The position numbers and the translations under genes were made by a program. The notes beneath the pieces were generated by a model, which was not told the origin of the DNA, ran no database searches, and saw nothing but the letters and a program-made list of their open reading frames with translations. DNA of 6,790 nt from Acidobacteriota bacterium (GTDB lineage Bacteria; Acidobacteriota; Terriglobia; Acidiferrales; UBA7541): assembly GCA_003133505.1 (NCBI GenBank), contig PKXT01000350.1, positions 227-7,016 on the forward strand, read 5' to 3'. Below are positions 1-6,099 of the stretch, piece after piece. How positions within the stretch are numbered: the stretch's first letter is position 1; each line of letters starts with the position of its first letter.

Positions 1-1309
1 GCGCACCCTCGACCGCCTGGGCATTGAATACGATCTGTTGCCGCGCGAAAGTGAAATTCTGCGCCTAAACTTTTGGGATGTTGCCTTCGCACTGCTGAAG
101 GAGCGCGGCGCGATCCATCTGGCCGGCTCCGGCAAGAACCTGGGCTGCTGGGTGATGCTGACGCCCACCGACGGCGAACCGGCTTCTCAAGCAAATGCTG
201 AGCGCGGAGCGGAAGAGGATGGCCTCGACATCTCCACTGCTGAATTTCCGGCTCCGGAAAATTCCGGCGAGTCTGACGCCAAAATTATTGTCCGCTCCAA
301 CGGCACAGTCACCTACGTCGGCAAGGATATCGCCTATCACCTGTGGAAGTTCGGATTGCTGGCGCGTGATTTTTATTACCAGCACTTTCACGCTCACCCC
401 AGCGGACGCATGGATTGGATCACCAATGATTCGGCCAGCGATCTTGACGCGCCCGCATTCGGCCATGCCCAGCGTGTTTACAACGTGATTGATTCGCGCC
501 AAGCCTATCCGCAAATGGTGGTGAAGCATGGACTGCGCGCGCTCGGATTCCCCGCCGAAGCTGATTCGCTCACCCACCTGGCCTATGACGTTGTCGCGCT
601 CACTCCTCGCTGCGCCGCGGAGATGGGCTACGAAATTCCCGCTGAGGATGCCAATCGCCCGTTCGTGGAAGTGAGCGGCCGAAAGGGCCAGGGAGTCAAG
701 GCCGACGATCTGCTCGACCAACTCGAGGCGCTGGCCCGCGCCGAAGTAGATTCCCGCCACTCAGATGCTTCGCCCGCCGAGCGCGCCGCTGTCGGCCATG
801 CCATCGCCATCGGCTCGTTGCGCTATTTCTTGTTGCGCTTCACCCGCACAACGATTATCGCTTTCGATTTCAAAGACGCTCTAAGTTTCGAAGGGGAAAC
901 CGGCCCCTATGTGCAATACGCGTCGGTGCGCGCGCGCGGAATTTTCCGAAAACTTGCCGAGCAGAACCCTGGCGCGAGCATCGCCGCGATGGAAAGGGCG
1001 ATCACCAACGAAGGGCTCGCTAAACTTTTGGCCCCGCCGGAAGGAAATGATTTATGGAGTTTGACGCTGCTCGCTGGTTCACTCGGCGTGCATGTGGAGG
1101 CGGCACTGAAAGCGCAGGAGCCGGCATTCGTCGCCAAGTATGCATTCCAACTGGCCCAGGCTTTCAATCTTTTCTACCATCGCCACCGCATACTTTCGGA
1201 AGAAAATGCACAGCGCCGGGCGTTCCTGCTGCTGCTGGCCGATTTGGTCCTTCGTCAACTCACCATTGCGCTGAACTTGCTCGGCATGGAAGCACCCGAA
1301 ATGATGTAA
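1..1309 (+). CDS. argS: Arginyl-tRNA synthetase, C-terminal part (5' end outside window)
   Basis: Class I arginyl-tRNA synthetase, which charges tRNA-Arg with arginine in the cytoplasm using ATP. The open frame enters from the left edge (first full codon at base 2), so about 435 residues are visible and the N-terminal domain with the HIGH motif is missing. In order it shows the ArgRS block RSNGTVTYVGKDIAYH (bases about 294-341), the KMSKS-equivalent loop SGRKGQ followed by GVKADDLLDQL (about 674-723), the EGETGPYVQYASVRARG block (about 889-939) that opens the anticodon-binding DALR domain, and the usual ending LGMEAPE near the stop. The degenerate KMSKS is normal for this family. A Glu/Ala/Ser-rich insertion of about 35 residues (about bases 168-280) lies just before the RSNGT block. 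An internal TTG at 38 is not the real start, because family-like sequence (RLGIEYDLLPRESE) continues upstream of it. The identification is secure; the full length is unknown. Confidence 0.96.
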   Translation, partial: RTLDRLGIEYDLLPRESEILRLNFWDVAFALLKERGAIHLAGSGKNLGCWVMLTPTDGEPASQANAERGAEEDGLDISTAEFPAPENSGESDAKIIVRSNGTVTYVGKDIAYHLWKFGLLARDFYYQHFHAHPSGRMDWITNDSASDLDAPAFGHAQRVYNVIDSRQAYPQMVVKHGLRALGFPAEADSLTHLAYDVVALTPRCAAEMGYEIPAEDANRPFVEVSGRKGQGVKADDLLDQLEALARAEVDSRHSDASPAERAAVGHAIAIGSLRYFLLRFTRTTIIAFDFKDALSFEGETGPYVQYASVRARGIFRKLAEQNPGASIAAMERAITNEGLAKLLAPPEGNDLWSLTLLAGSLGVHVEAALKAQEPAFVAKYAFQLAQAFNLFYHRHRILSEENAQRRAFLLLLADLVLRQLTIALNLLGMEAPEMM

Positions 1310-1352
1310 ACACGTTACGTGCGCAATAGAAGGCGCAACGGGCTACTTCGAC

Positions 1353-1510
1353 TTAATTCTTTATTGGAAACAACAGGCAGGCTGATGCGCAAAATACCGC
1401 GAGGCAGATGGTTCCCAGCCGCCACGGGCTAAACGGGATGGGAATCAAGAACAAAAACAAAAACCACCACCGCCTGCCTCGTTACCGCCCTCTTTCACCG
1501 GACTTTCCAT
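1353..1510 (-). pseudogene. Possible decayed small membrane-protein ORF (one-base frameshift)
   Basis: Reading the minus strand, an ATG at 1510-1508 opens a polar stretch, MESPVKEGGNEAGGGGF, then hits a stop after CFCS. Adding one T in the T-run just after the glycine codons moves into a frame that reads FLFLFLIPIPFSPW, then RLGTICLAVFCASACLLF and PIKN before a TAA at 1355-1353. The joined product would be about 52 residues: a polar head, then two hydrophobic segments, like a small hairpin membrane protein. No clear Shine-Dalgarno precedes the ATG. It could be a broken gene, a sequencing error in the T-run, or chance, since a T-rich run easily encodes Phe and Leu. I do not recognise the family. 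Confidence 0.22.
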
Positions 1511-1586
1511 TTAAGTTATGCCGGTCGTCTTTTCGTTTCTTAAAGCCTTGACATGTGCAATAGGCAAAATGCAAATCCCTCGTCTG

Positions 1587-1612
1587 CCCCGCAAGACGGG
1601 CCTCGCGTGGGG
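1587..1612. repeat. Imperfect GC hairpin (palindromic element)
   Basis: CCCC (1587-1590) pairs with GGGG (1609-1612), GC (1591-1592) with GC (1605-1606), and AG (1594-1595) with CT (1602-1603), around the loop ACGGGC. There is one mismatch and a two-base bulge (GT, 1607-1608). It is 3' of both convergent genes and may limit read-through or be a copy of an interspersed palindrome. No T-tract follows it on the plus strand and only a loose T-rich stretch on the minus strand. Confidence 0.3.
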
Positions 1613-1620
1613 TGACCTGA

Positions 1621-1639
1621 ACCTAGCGGCCTCGCTGGT
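1621..1639. repeat. Short hairpin downstream of pepA
   Basis: ACC (1621-1623) and AGCG (1625-1628) pair with CGCT (1633-1636) and GGT (1637-1639), with loop GCCT and one bulged T at 1624, giving a 7-bp stem. It lies about 27 bases beyond the pepA stop on the minus strand. It lacks an adjacent U-tract in either direction, so a terminator role is only a possibility; it could also protect the 3' end of the mRNA. Confidence 0.35.
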
Positions 1640-1665
1640 ACCTGGCACGAAATAGAGTAGGTTTT

Positions 1666-3156
1666 TTACAAACTCATCGCGAAATCAACGATGGTGCGCA
1701 CCGCAATCCCCGTTGGACCCTTCGCGGCCCAGGGCTTGGCGTCGTCGTTCCAACACGTCGCGGCGATGTCCAAGTGAATCCACGGCATTTCTTCGGCAAA
1801 TTCTTTCAGGAACCATGCCGCGGTAATCGCGCCGCCGCCCCGTCCACTGCCGGTATTGCGAATGTCGGCGATAGTGCTCTGAATCCCTTCCTCGTATTCA
1901 TCGTCCAGCGGCATGGGCCACATTTTTTCGCCCGCATCTTTTGCGGCGGCAAGAAAGCGATCCAAATATTCGCGTGGCTGGCCGAATGCACCCACATTGA
2001 AAACTCCCAGAGCCACTTCAATTGCGCCGGTTAGCGTCGCGGCGTCAATCAGGTGCGTTGCGCCAAGCTGCCGCGCGTAGGTAATCCCATCGGCGAGCAC
2101 CATGCGCCCTTCAGCGTCGGTATTGATCACTTCGATGGACTTCCCCGACATGGCAATTTTCACGTCGCCGGGTTTTTGCGCGCGGCTTCCCGGCATATTT
2201 TCCGCCGACATAATCACCGCAATCACTTTTACCGCCGGCTTGACCAGCGCTAGTGCGCGCATCACGCTCAGCATGGTGCCGCCGCCGCCCATGTCGTATT
2301 TCATTTTTTCCATGCCGTTAGCCGGCTTGATGGAAATTCCACCAGTATCGAACGTAATTGCTTTTCCAATCAGCCCCAGCACTGGCGCGCCGGGCCGCTC
2401 CTTTGCCGGCGTGTAAGTCAACACAATCACCCGGGGAGGCTCCGCGCTTCCCTGCGCCACCCCCAAAATTGCGCCCATTTTCAATTCGGCAATTCGTTTT
2501 TCGTCGAGAACTTCCACTCCCAGACTCGTTTCGCGCGCCATTGCCTGGGCTCGTTCGGCGAGAATTGCGGGGGTGAGATAATTCGACGGTTCGTTAATCA
2601 GGTCGCGCCCGAAATTCTGCGATTCCGCGATATTCTTGCCGCGAGTAATGGCCGCTTCGATTTCTTTGCGGTCACCGGCATTCCATCCAGCCAGCGAAAC
2701 GCGTTCGATACCCTTGACGGGTTCCTTCCTGGCGCGATACTTATCCGATTCAAACTCTCCGGAGATCAAACCTTCCGCGACGGCCTGCGCATCAGCGGCG
2801 CTCCGTTGGCCTTCGCGGGCAAGGAAGACAATATTTTTTGCGCCGCGTCCCTTCAAATACCTGGCCGCCACACTCGCGATACGACGAAGATCCGCGCGTC
2901 TGAATTTTTCCGGTTTGCCCGCGCCAATCAAGAGCAGCCGTTTCGCGCTTAGTCCAGCGGGAAAGTGCAGCAGCACAGTTTCCAATGGCTTGCCGGTAAG
3001 TTCGCCGCTCTCTATCAGAGCCTTCAACTTACCTCCAGTCAGTTTGTCCAACTCGGCAACCATTCCTTCCAAGCGCTCATCTTTATCAAACAGATAGATG
3101 ATAAGGGCGTCGGTTACAGCGGAAGCATAGGGCTGCGATTCCCATTCGATATGCAT
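1666..3156 (-). CDS. pepA: Leucyl aminopeptidase, M17 family (cytosol aminopeptidase)
   Basis: Two-metal (Zn/Mn) exopeptidase that removes N-terminal residues, preferentially leucine, from peptides in the cytoplasm; in the family it acts as a hexamer. The 496 residues match the usual length of about 500. The N-terminal macrodomain-like region spans roughly 1-165 and the catalytic domain roughly 180-496. All expected active-site residues are visible: metal ligands K265, D270 (in GKAITFDTGG), D288 (in KYDMGGG), D347 and E349 (in the signature NTDAEGRMVLADG), and catalytic K277 and R351. These are at a constant offset of five from the E. coli PepA positions as I recall them. The ATG start is preceded by AAAGG (3163-3167) with six bases of spacing. 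It follows smpB by 27 bases on the same strand, so the two are probably cotranscribed. E. coli PepA also binds DNA; nothing here shows whether this one does. Confidence 0.96.
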   Translation of the reverse strand: MHIEWESQPYASAVTDALIIYLFDKDERLEGMVAELDKLTGGKLKALIESGELTGKPLETVLLHFPAGLSAKRLLLIGAGKPEKFRRADLRRIASVAARYLKGRGAKNIVFLAREGQRSAADAQAVAEGLISGEFESDKYRARKEPVKGIERVSLAGWNAGDRKEIEAAITRGKNIAESQNFGRDLINEPSNYLTPAILAERAQAMARETSLGVEVLDEKRIAELKMGAILGVAQGSAEPPRVIVLTYTPAKERPGAPVLGLIGKAITFDTGGISIKPANGMEKMKYDMGGGGTMLSVMRALALVKPAVKVIAVIMSAENMPGSRAQKPGDVKIAMSGKSIEVINTDAEGRMVLADGITYARQLGATHLIDAATLTGAIEVALGVFNVGAFGQPREYLDRFLAAAKDAGEKMWPMPLDDEYEEGIQSTIADIRNTGSGRGGGAITAAWFLKEFAEEMPWIHLDIAATCWNDDAKPWAAKGPTGIAVRTIVDFAMSL

Positions 3157-3162
3157 AGTTTA

Positions 3163-3167
3163 CCTTT
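3163..3167 (-). promoter_or_regulatory. Ribosome binding site of pepA
   Basis: On the minus strand AAAGG lies six bases before the pepA ATG. It is a moderate Shine-Dalgarno within the 27-base smpB-pepA gap, and it supports independent translation initiation of pepA on a shared transcript. Confidence 0.5.
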
Positions 3168-3183
3168 TACTCAGGATTCTAAA

Positions 3184-3666
3184 TCAACGCCGACGATACC
3201 GGTACATGGCATCGTTGGCTTCCTTGCGGGCTTCCTTGTCGCGCTCCGACTGCCGTTTATCGTGCATCTGTTTACCGCGCGCCACGCCGATCTCGCATTT
3301 CACGTACCCGTTCTTAAAATACAAGCTCAGCGGAACAATGGTAAGTCCCTTTTGCTGAACCATCCCCGCAAGTTTGTCAATCTCACGCCTGTTCAGCAAC
3401 AATTTTCGCGATCGCAACGCGGTGTGATTAAACGGTCCACCCGGCAAATATTCGGGGAGATGGCAGTTTTGCAGCCACACCTCCGTGCCACGCACCTCGG
3501 CGTACGCTTCGCGCATGGTTACGGCGCCGGCCCGGAGTGTTTTCACTTCGGTACCGCGCAGCACCAAACCCGCTTCAAATCGCTCCAGAATGTGATAGTG
3601 GTAACCGGCGGCACGGTTCCGGGCAATTACTTGGATACTGTCCGATGAAATATTTTTTCTGTTCAC
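3184..3666 (-). CDS. smpB: SsrA-binding protein SmpB (trans-translation factor)
   Basis: SmpB binds tmRNA and escorts it to stalled ribosomes for trans-translation, so that truncated proteins are tagged for degradation and the ribosome is freed. The product is 160 residues, normal for the family. Visible hallmarks are ARNRAAGYHYHILERFEAG (about 15-33), GTEVKTLRAG (38-47), the RKLLLNRREI block (87-96), GLTIVPLSLYFKNGYVK (107-123) in the beta-barrel, and the basic C-terminal tail from about 131 (GKQMHDKR to RYRRR), which folds into the empty mRNA channel. The start is GTG at 3666-3664; no in-frame ATG lies between it and the conserved core. No Shine-Dalgarno is seen, and a TATCAT -10 box ends only eight bases upstream, so the message may be leaderless. 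It is divergent from the secretin gene and directly upstream of pepA. The tmRNA gene itself is not in this window. Confidence 0.96.
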   Translation of the reverse strand: MNRKNISSDSIQVIARNRAAGYHYHILERFEAGLVLRGTEVKTLRAGAVTMREAYAEVRGTEVWLQNCHLPEYLPGGPFNHTALRSRKLLLNRREIDKLAGMVQQKGLTIVPLSLYFKNGYVKCEIGVARGKQMHDKRQSERDKEARKEANDAMYRYRRR

Positions 3667-3674
3667 GCATATCT

Positions 3675-3704
3675 ATGATAGCTGCCGGGTTAAGACACAC
3701 GCAA
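3675..3704 (-). promoter_or_regulatory. Candidate smpB-pepA promoter
   Basis: On the minus strand a -10 box TATCAT (3680-3675, five of six to consensus) has a weak -35 candidate TTGCGT (3704-3699) at 18-base spacing. Transcription would begin about seven bases after the -10, at or next to the GTG start codon of smpB, implying little or no 5' leader. The -10 is a good match and the -35 is poor, so this is tentative. Confidence 0.4.
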
Positions 3705-3736
3705 GCCACGCCCCTCTGGCTCGCCGTAACATCGAG

Positions 3737-3745
3737 TGCTAAACT
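3737..3745 (+). promoter_or_regulatory. Candidate extended -10 promoter of the secretin operon
   Basis: TGC followed by TAAACT forms an extended -10 element (TGn plus four of six to TATAAT), 24 bases before the TTG start at 3770. No convincing -35 is seen 17-18 bases upstream (CTGGCT region), which is compatible with an extended -10 promoter. The resulting leader would be about 17-18 bases and would just contain the Shine-Dalgarno. Confidence 0.4.
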
Positions 3746-3759
3746 AATTTGATCTTGTC

Positions 3760-3764
3760 GGAGG
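3760..3764 (+). promoter_or_regulatory. Strong Shine-Dalgarno that fixes the secretin start
   Basis: GGAGG ends five bases before a TTG at 3770. An in-frame TTG at 3749 lies upstream of this site and has no such signal. Starting at 3770 also gives a compact lipoprotein signal peptide, so 3770 is the preferred start. Confidence 0.75.
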
Positions 3765-3769
3765 TTCCG

Positions 3770-6028
3770 TTGCGCCGTTACGTCTTGCCGTCCGTGTTGG
3801 TGGTTGCTGTGGTTATCCTTGCTGGCTGCCCGAAGAACAACCAGAATTACGATAACGAGGCCAAAAAGGCCGAGCAGGTGCAGGACTACGACACCGCCCT
3901 GCTGCACTATCAGCAGGCTTTGCGCTTGAAACCCGACGACCCGGAATTCAGGATCAAGGTTGATCAATTGCGCTTCGAAGCCGCTCAATTTCACTTGGAG
4001 CAGGGCCGGAAATTCCTGGAGCAAAATAATCTGACCCTGGCGCTGGCCGAGTTTCAAAAAGCTAAAACCCAGGATTCGTCAAACATTGCCGCCGACCAGG
4101 AAGTGCAGCGAACCCTTAACATGGTTGCCGCCGAGCAGGGCGTTCCCGCACCCCATCCCAGTGACATGCAACCCGAGTCCGAGTTCTTGTCCATGCCTCC
4201 AGAGTTGAAACCTCTTTCGCGCGAGCCCATTAATTTGAAGATGACCAACGATGGCCGAGTCGTTTTTGAGACCATTGGCAAGCTGGCTGGTCTTTCGGTG
4301 ATTTTCGACCCTGACTTTAATTCCCGTCGAATCACTGTTGAATTGCCCAACGTAACCCTGGAACAGGCTCTCGACGCTGTAGCTTTGGAAGCGAAAGCTT
4401 TCTGGAAACCCGTCACTCCTGGCATCATCCTGGTCGCCCCAGATCAACCCCAAAAACGTCGCGATCTCGAAGACGAAGTCGTGAAAACATTCTACCTGGC
4501 TAATACCCTTACGCCCCAGGACATCACCGAAATTGTCACCGGTCTGCGCCAGTTATTGGACCTCAAGCGCGTCCAGCAGGTGAATTCCCAGAATGCTATC
4601 GTTGTTCGCGACACCGAGGATAAGGTGCTGCTGGCTGGCCGCATCCTCGATAATATTGACAAGGCGCGTCCCGAAATTTTATTGCAGGTTGAGGTTCTCG
4701 AAGCCAGTCTGGATAACCTGAATCAGCTTGGCATTTTGCCGGGGCAAAGCGTGGCACTGGCCTTCACTCCGCGCACTTCCGTTCAACCCAATAGCACCTC
4801 CACAGGTACCACGGTGACAACAACAACCCCCACTTCCACGGTGCCTCAAATTACTTTGAACAATCTGGCCCATTTATCTTCAGCGGATTTCAGCGTGACC
4901 CTGCCCGGCGCATCGCTGGAAGCACTGCTCACAGATACAGGCACGCGCATCATTCAGGATCCCGAAGTCCGCGTCTCCGATGGTCAGCAAGCCAAGCTGC
5001 GCATCGGAGAAAAAGTACCCATCGCTACAGGCAGCTTCCAGGCCGGCGTGGGCGTTTCGACTTCGACAGTCAGTCCCCTGGTTAACACCCAGTTTCAGTA
5101 TCAGGACGTCGGTGTGAATATAGACGTCACTCCGCGCGTACACCCTGATAACGACATCAGCATGAAATTGAAGATTGAAGTTTCCGCCGTCACGGGCCAA
5201 AGCAACCTGGGCGGCATTGAACAGCCCATCATCAGCCAGCGCACGGTCGAGCACGAAGTCCGTCTCCGCGAAGGCGAAGTGAGCATTCTGGGCGGCCTGA
5301 TTCAGCATACTGTTACCAACAGCATCAACGGCTGGCCCGGGGTGGCCAGCGTGCCGTTCTTTAAGTATTTCTTCTCGCAGACCTCCAAGGAGGTCGCGGA
5401 CGACGACGTTATCATCGTCATCACTCCTCACATTATTCGAATGCCCTCCATCACCGCGGCCAACCTGCAAACCATCGCGACGGGATCAGACACCAACGTG
5501 CGCGTCTACCGCGAACAATTTGACAATGCAACACCAGCGCCGCTGTCCTCCGGTAATCCAGCCAGCCCCACCACTGCCCCGGCCGCTGGCCAGACGGCCG
5601 CCATACAAGCGCCCTCAACCATATTGAAATTCGAGCCTGCGACGACGAATATGCGACCCGGTGACACCGCTACCATCGGCTTGGAGGTGCAGAACGTTCA
5701 TGACCTCTTCTCCATTCCCCTGTTGCTGCAATATGACCCGAAGGTCATTCAGATTGACGATGTGCGCAGCGGAGGTTTTCTCTCCGGCGGCACGCAGGAA
5801 ATTGCCATTGTCCAGCACGTGGATCAGAAGGCCGGCCAAGCCATCATTTCCGCTTCCCGGCAGCCGGGTACTCAGGGAATTAACGGCAGCGGCACATTGC
5901 TCGGCCTGGTCGTGCGCGCCGTGGGTCCGGGCAGCGCGACTTTGCAAGTCGCTCAAGTGAATGCCCGCGACTCCCAGCAGCACAATCTGCCCATCAGCGC
6001 TGGAACCGCTACAATTCAGGTCAAGTGA
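3770..6028 (+). CDS. Outer-membrane lipoprotein secretin (GspD/PilQ-like) with TPRs and C-terminal cohesin-like domain
   Basis: Secretins form the gated outer-membrane channel of type II secretion and type IV pilus systems. From the TTG at 3770 the product is 752 residues. It begins MRRYVLPSV, a hydrophobic stretch and the lipobox LAGC (Cys20), so it should be lipidated. Two TPR-like repeats follow (about 31-64 and 73-107), then an STN/N0-type domain (about 152-222), a Secretin_N repeat (about 236-301), and the secretin core (about 302-557). The core includes IIQDPEVRVSDGQQAKLRIG, the YQDVGVNIDVTPRV strand, EVSILGGL and VPFFKYFF, ending in VIIVITPHII. A Thr/Ser-rich insert (about 336-360) lies early in the core. 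After a Pro/Ala/Thr linker (about 588-616) comes a cohesin-like domain (about 617-752: RPGDTATIGLEV, NVHDLFSIPLLLQYDP). It leads an operon with pseudopilin genes. Secretin identity is secure. Whether it is GspD of a type II system or a PilQ-like variant is not decided here, so no symbol is given. Confidence 0.93.
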   Translation: MRRYVLPSVLVVAVVILAGCPKNNQNYDNEAKKAEQVQDYDTALLHYQQALRLKPDDPEFRIKVDQLRFEAAQFHLEQGRKFLEQNNLTLALAEFQKAKTQDSSNIAADQEVQRTLNMVAAEQGVPAPHPSDMQPESEFLSMPPELKPLSREPINLKMTNDGRVVFETIGKLAGLSVIFDPDFNSRRITVELPNVTLEQALDAVALEAKAFWKPVTPGIILVAPDQPQKRRDLEDEVVKTFYLANTLTPQDITEIVTGLRQLLDLKRVQQVNSQNAIVVRDTEDKVLLAGRILDNIDKARPEILLQVEVLEASLDNLNQLGILPGQSVALAFTPRTSVQPNSTSTGTTVTTTTPTSTVPQITLNNLAHLSSADFSVTLPGASLEALLTDTGTRIIQDPEVRVSDGQQAKLRIGEKVPIATGSFQAGVGVSTSTVSPLVNTQFQYQDVGVNIDVTPRVHPDNDISMKLKIEVSAVTGQSNLGGIEQPIISQRTVEHEVRLREGEVSILGGLIQHTVTNSINGWPGVASVPFFKYFFSQTSKEVADDDVIIVITPHIIRMPSITAANLQTIATGSDTNVRVYREQFDNATPAPLSSGNPASPTTAPAAGQTAAIQAPSTILKFEPATTNMRPGDTATIGLEVQNVHDLFSIPLLLQYDPKVIQIDDVRSGGFLSGGTQEIAIVQHVDQKAGQAIISASRQPGTQGINGSGTLLGLVVRAVGPGSATLQVAQVNARDSQQHNLPISAGTATIQVK

Positions 6029-6045
6029 CGGTACCCGAACAGCAC

Positions 6046-6089
6046 GGAGCGTTAGCCCCGCCTTTCCGTATCCCGGATAGGCGCGCTCC
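6046..6089 (+). repeat. Long bulged hairpin between secretin and gspG-like gene
   Basis: The left arm GGAGCG (6046-6051), CGCCT (6059-6063) and TCCG (6065-6068) pairs with the right arm CGGA (6074-6077), AGGCG (6079-6083) and CGCTCC (6084-6089). The loop is TATCC, there is one T-T mismatch, and a seven-base bulge TTAGCCC sits on the left. This makes 15 base pairs in the 71-base gap before the preferred gspG start. No U-tract follows, so it is not a classical terminator. It may be an mRNA processing or stability element between two unequally expressed cistrons, an attenuator, or a copy of an interspersed palindrome. Confidence 0.6.
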
Positions 6090-6099
6090 TCGTTGGCGG

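Larger units (their letters stand above)
1310..1665. other. Convergent intergenic region, no confident gene
   Basis: This is 356 bases between the convergent argS and pepA genes. It holds no tRNA, rRNA or intact ORF that I can support. It contains an A/C-rich run around 1442-1472, a possible frameshifted small ORF on the minus strand (1353-1510), and two imperfect GC hairpins (1587-1612 and 1621-1639). A T-run at 1662-1667 lies on the plus strand about 22 bases after the second hairpin, too far for a classical intrinsic terminator. Transcription from both sides probably ends here, but no textbook terminator is visible. Confidence 0.7.

Noticed and set aside
65..760. Long minus-strand open frame (231 codons) opposite argS
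   Set aside because: It is antisense to clearly conserved ArgRS sequence, has no recognisable family features, and is explained by GC-biased codon use on the plus strand.
1054..1329. Plus-strand open frame overlapping the argS end
   Set aside because: It is out of frame inside argS, Arg/Gly/Pro-rich, with no RBS or domain; a shadow frame.
1548..1576. TTGACA at 1548-1553 as a -35 for an intergenic small RNA
   Set aside because: At 16-18 base spacing only GCAAAT-like sequence is present (three of six to TATAAT), and no coherent RNA fold with a terminator follows.
1310..1665. tmRNA, 6S RNA or 4.5S RNA in the gap near smpB
   Set aside because: No tRNA-like acceptor or T-arm, no closed-ring 6S fold, and no SRP RNA apical GGAAGC/tetraloop block could be seen.
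2965..3648. Plus-strand open frame of 227 codons across the pepA-smpB junction
   Set aside because: It lies antisense to both pepA and smpB, which carry unmistakable family motifs; no RBS and no recognisable fold.
3575..4057. Minus-strand open frame of 160 codons covering the smpB promoter and the secretin start
   Set aside because: Its hydrophobic stretch is the complement of the secretin signal peptide; it overlaps smpB in another frame and has no independent support.
4880..5470. Minus-strand open frame of 196 codons opposite the secretin core
   Set aside because: Antisense to the best conserved part of the secretin; composition (Asp/Asn/His/Gly-rich) is typical of a reverse-strand shadow.
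3770..6028. Type III secretion secretin (SctC)
   Set aside because: Neighbouring pseudopilin genes, the lipobox, the TPRs and the absence of type III components fit a type II or type IV pilus-like system better.
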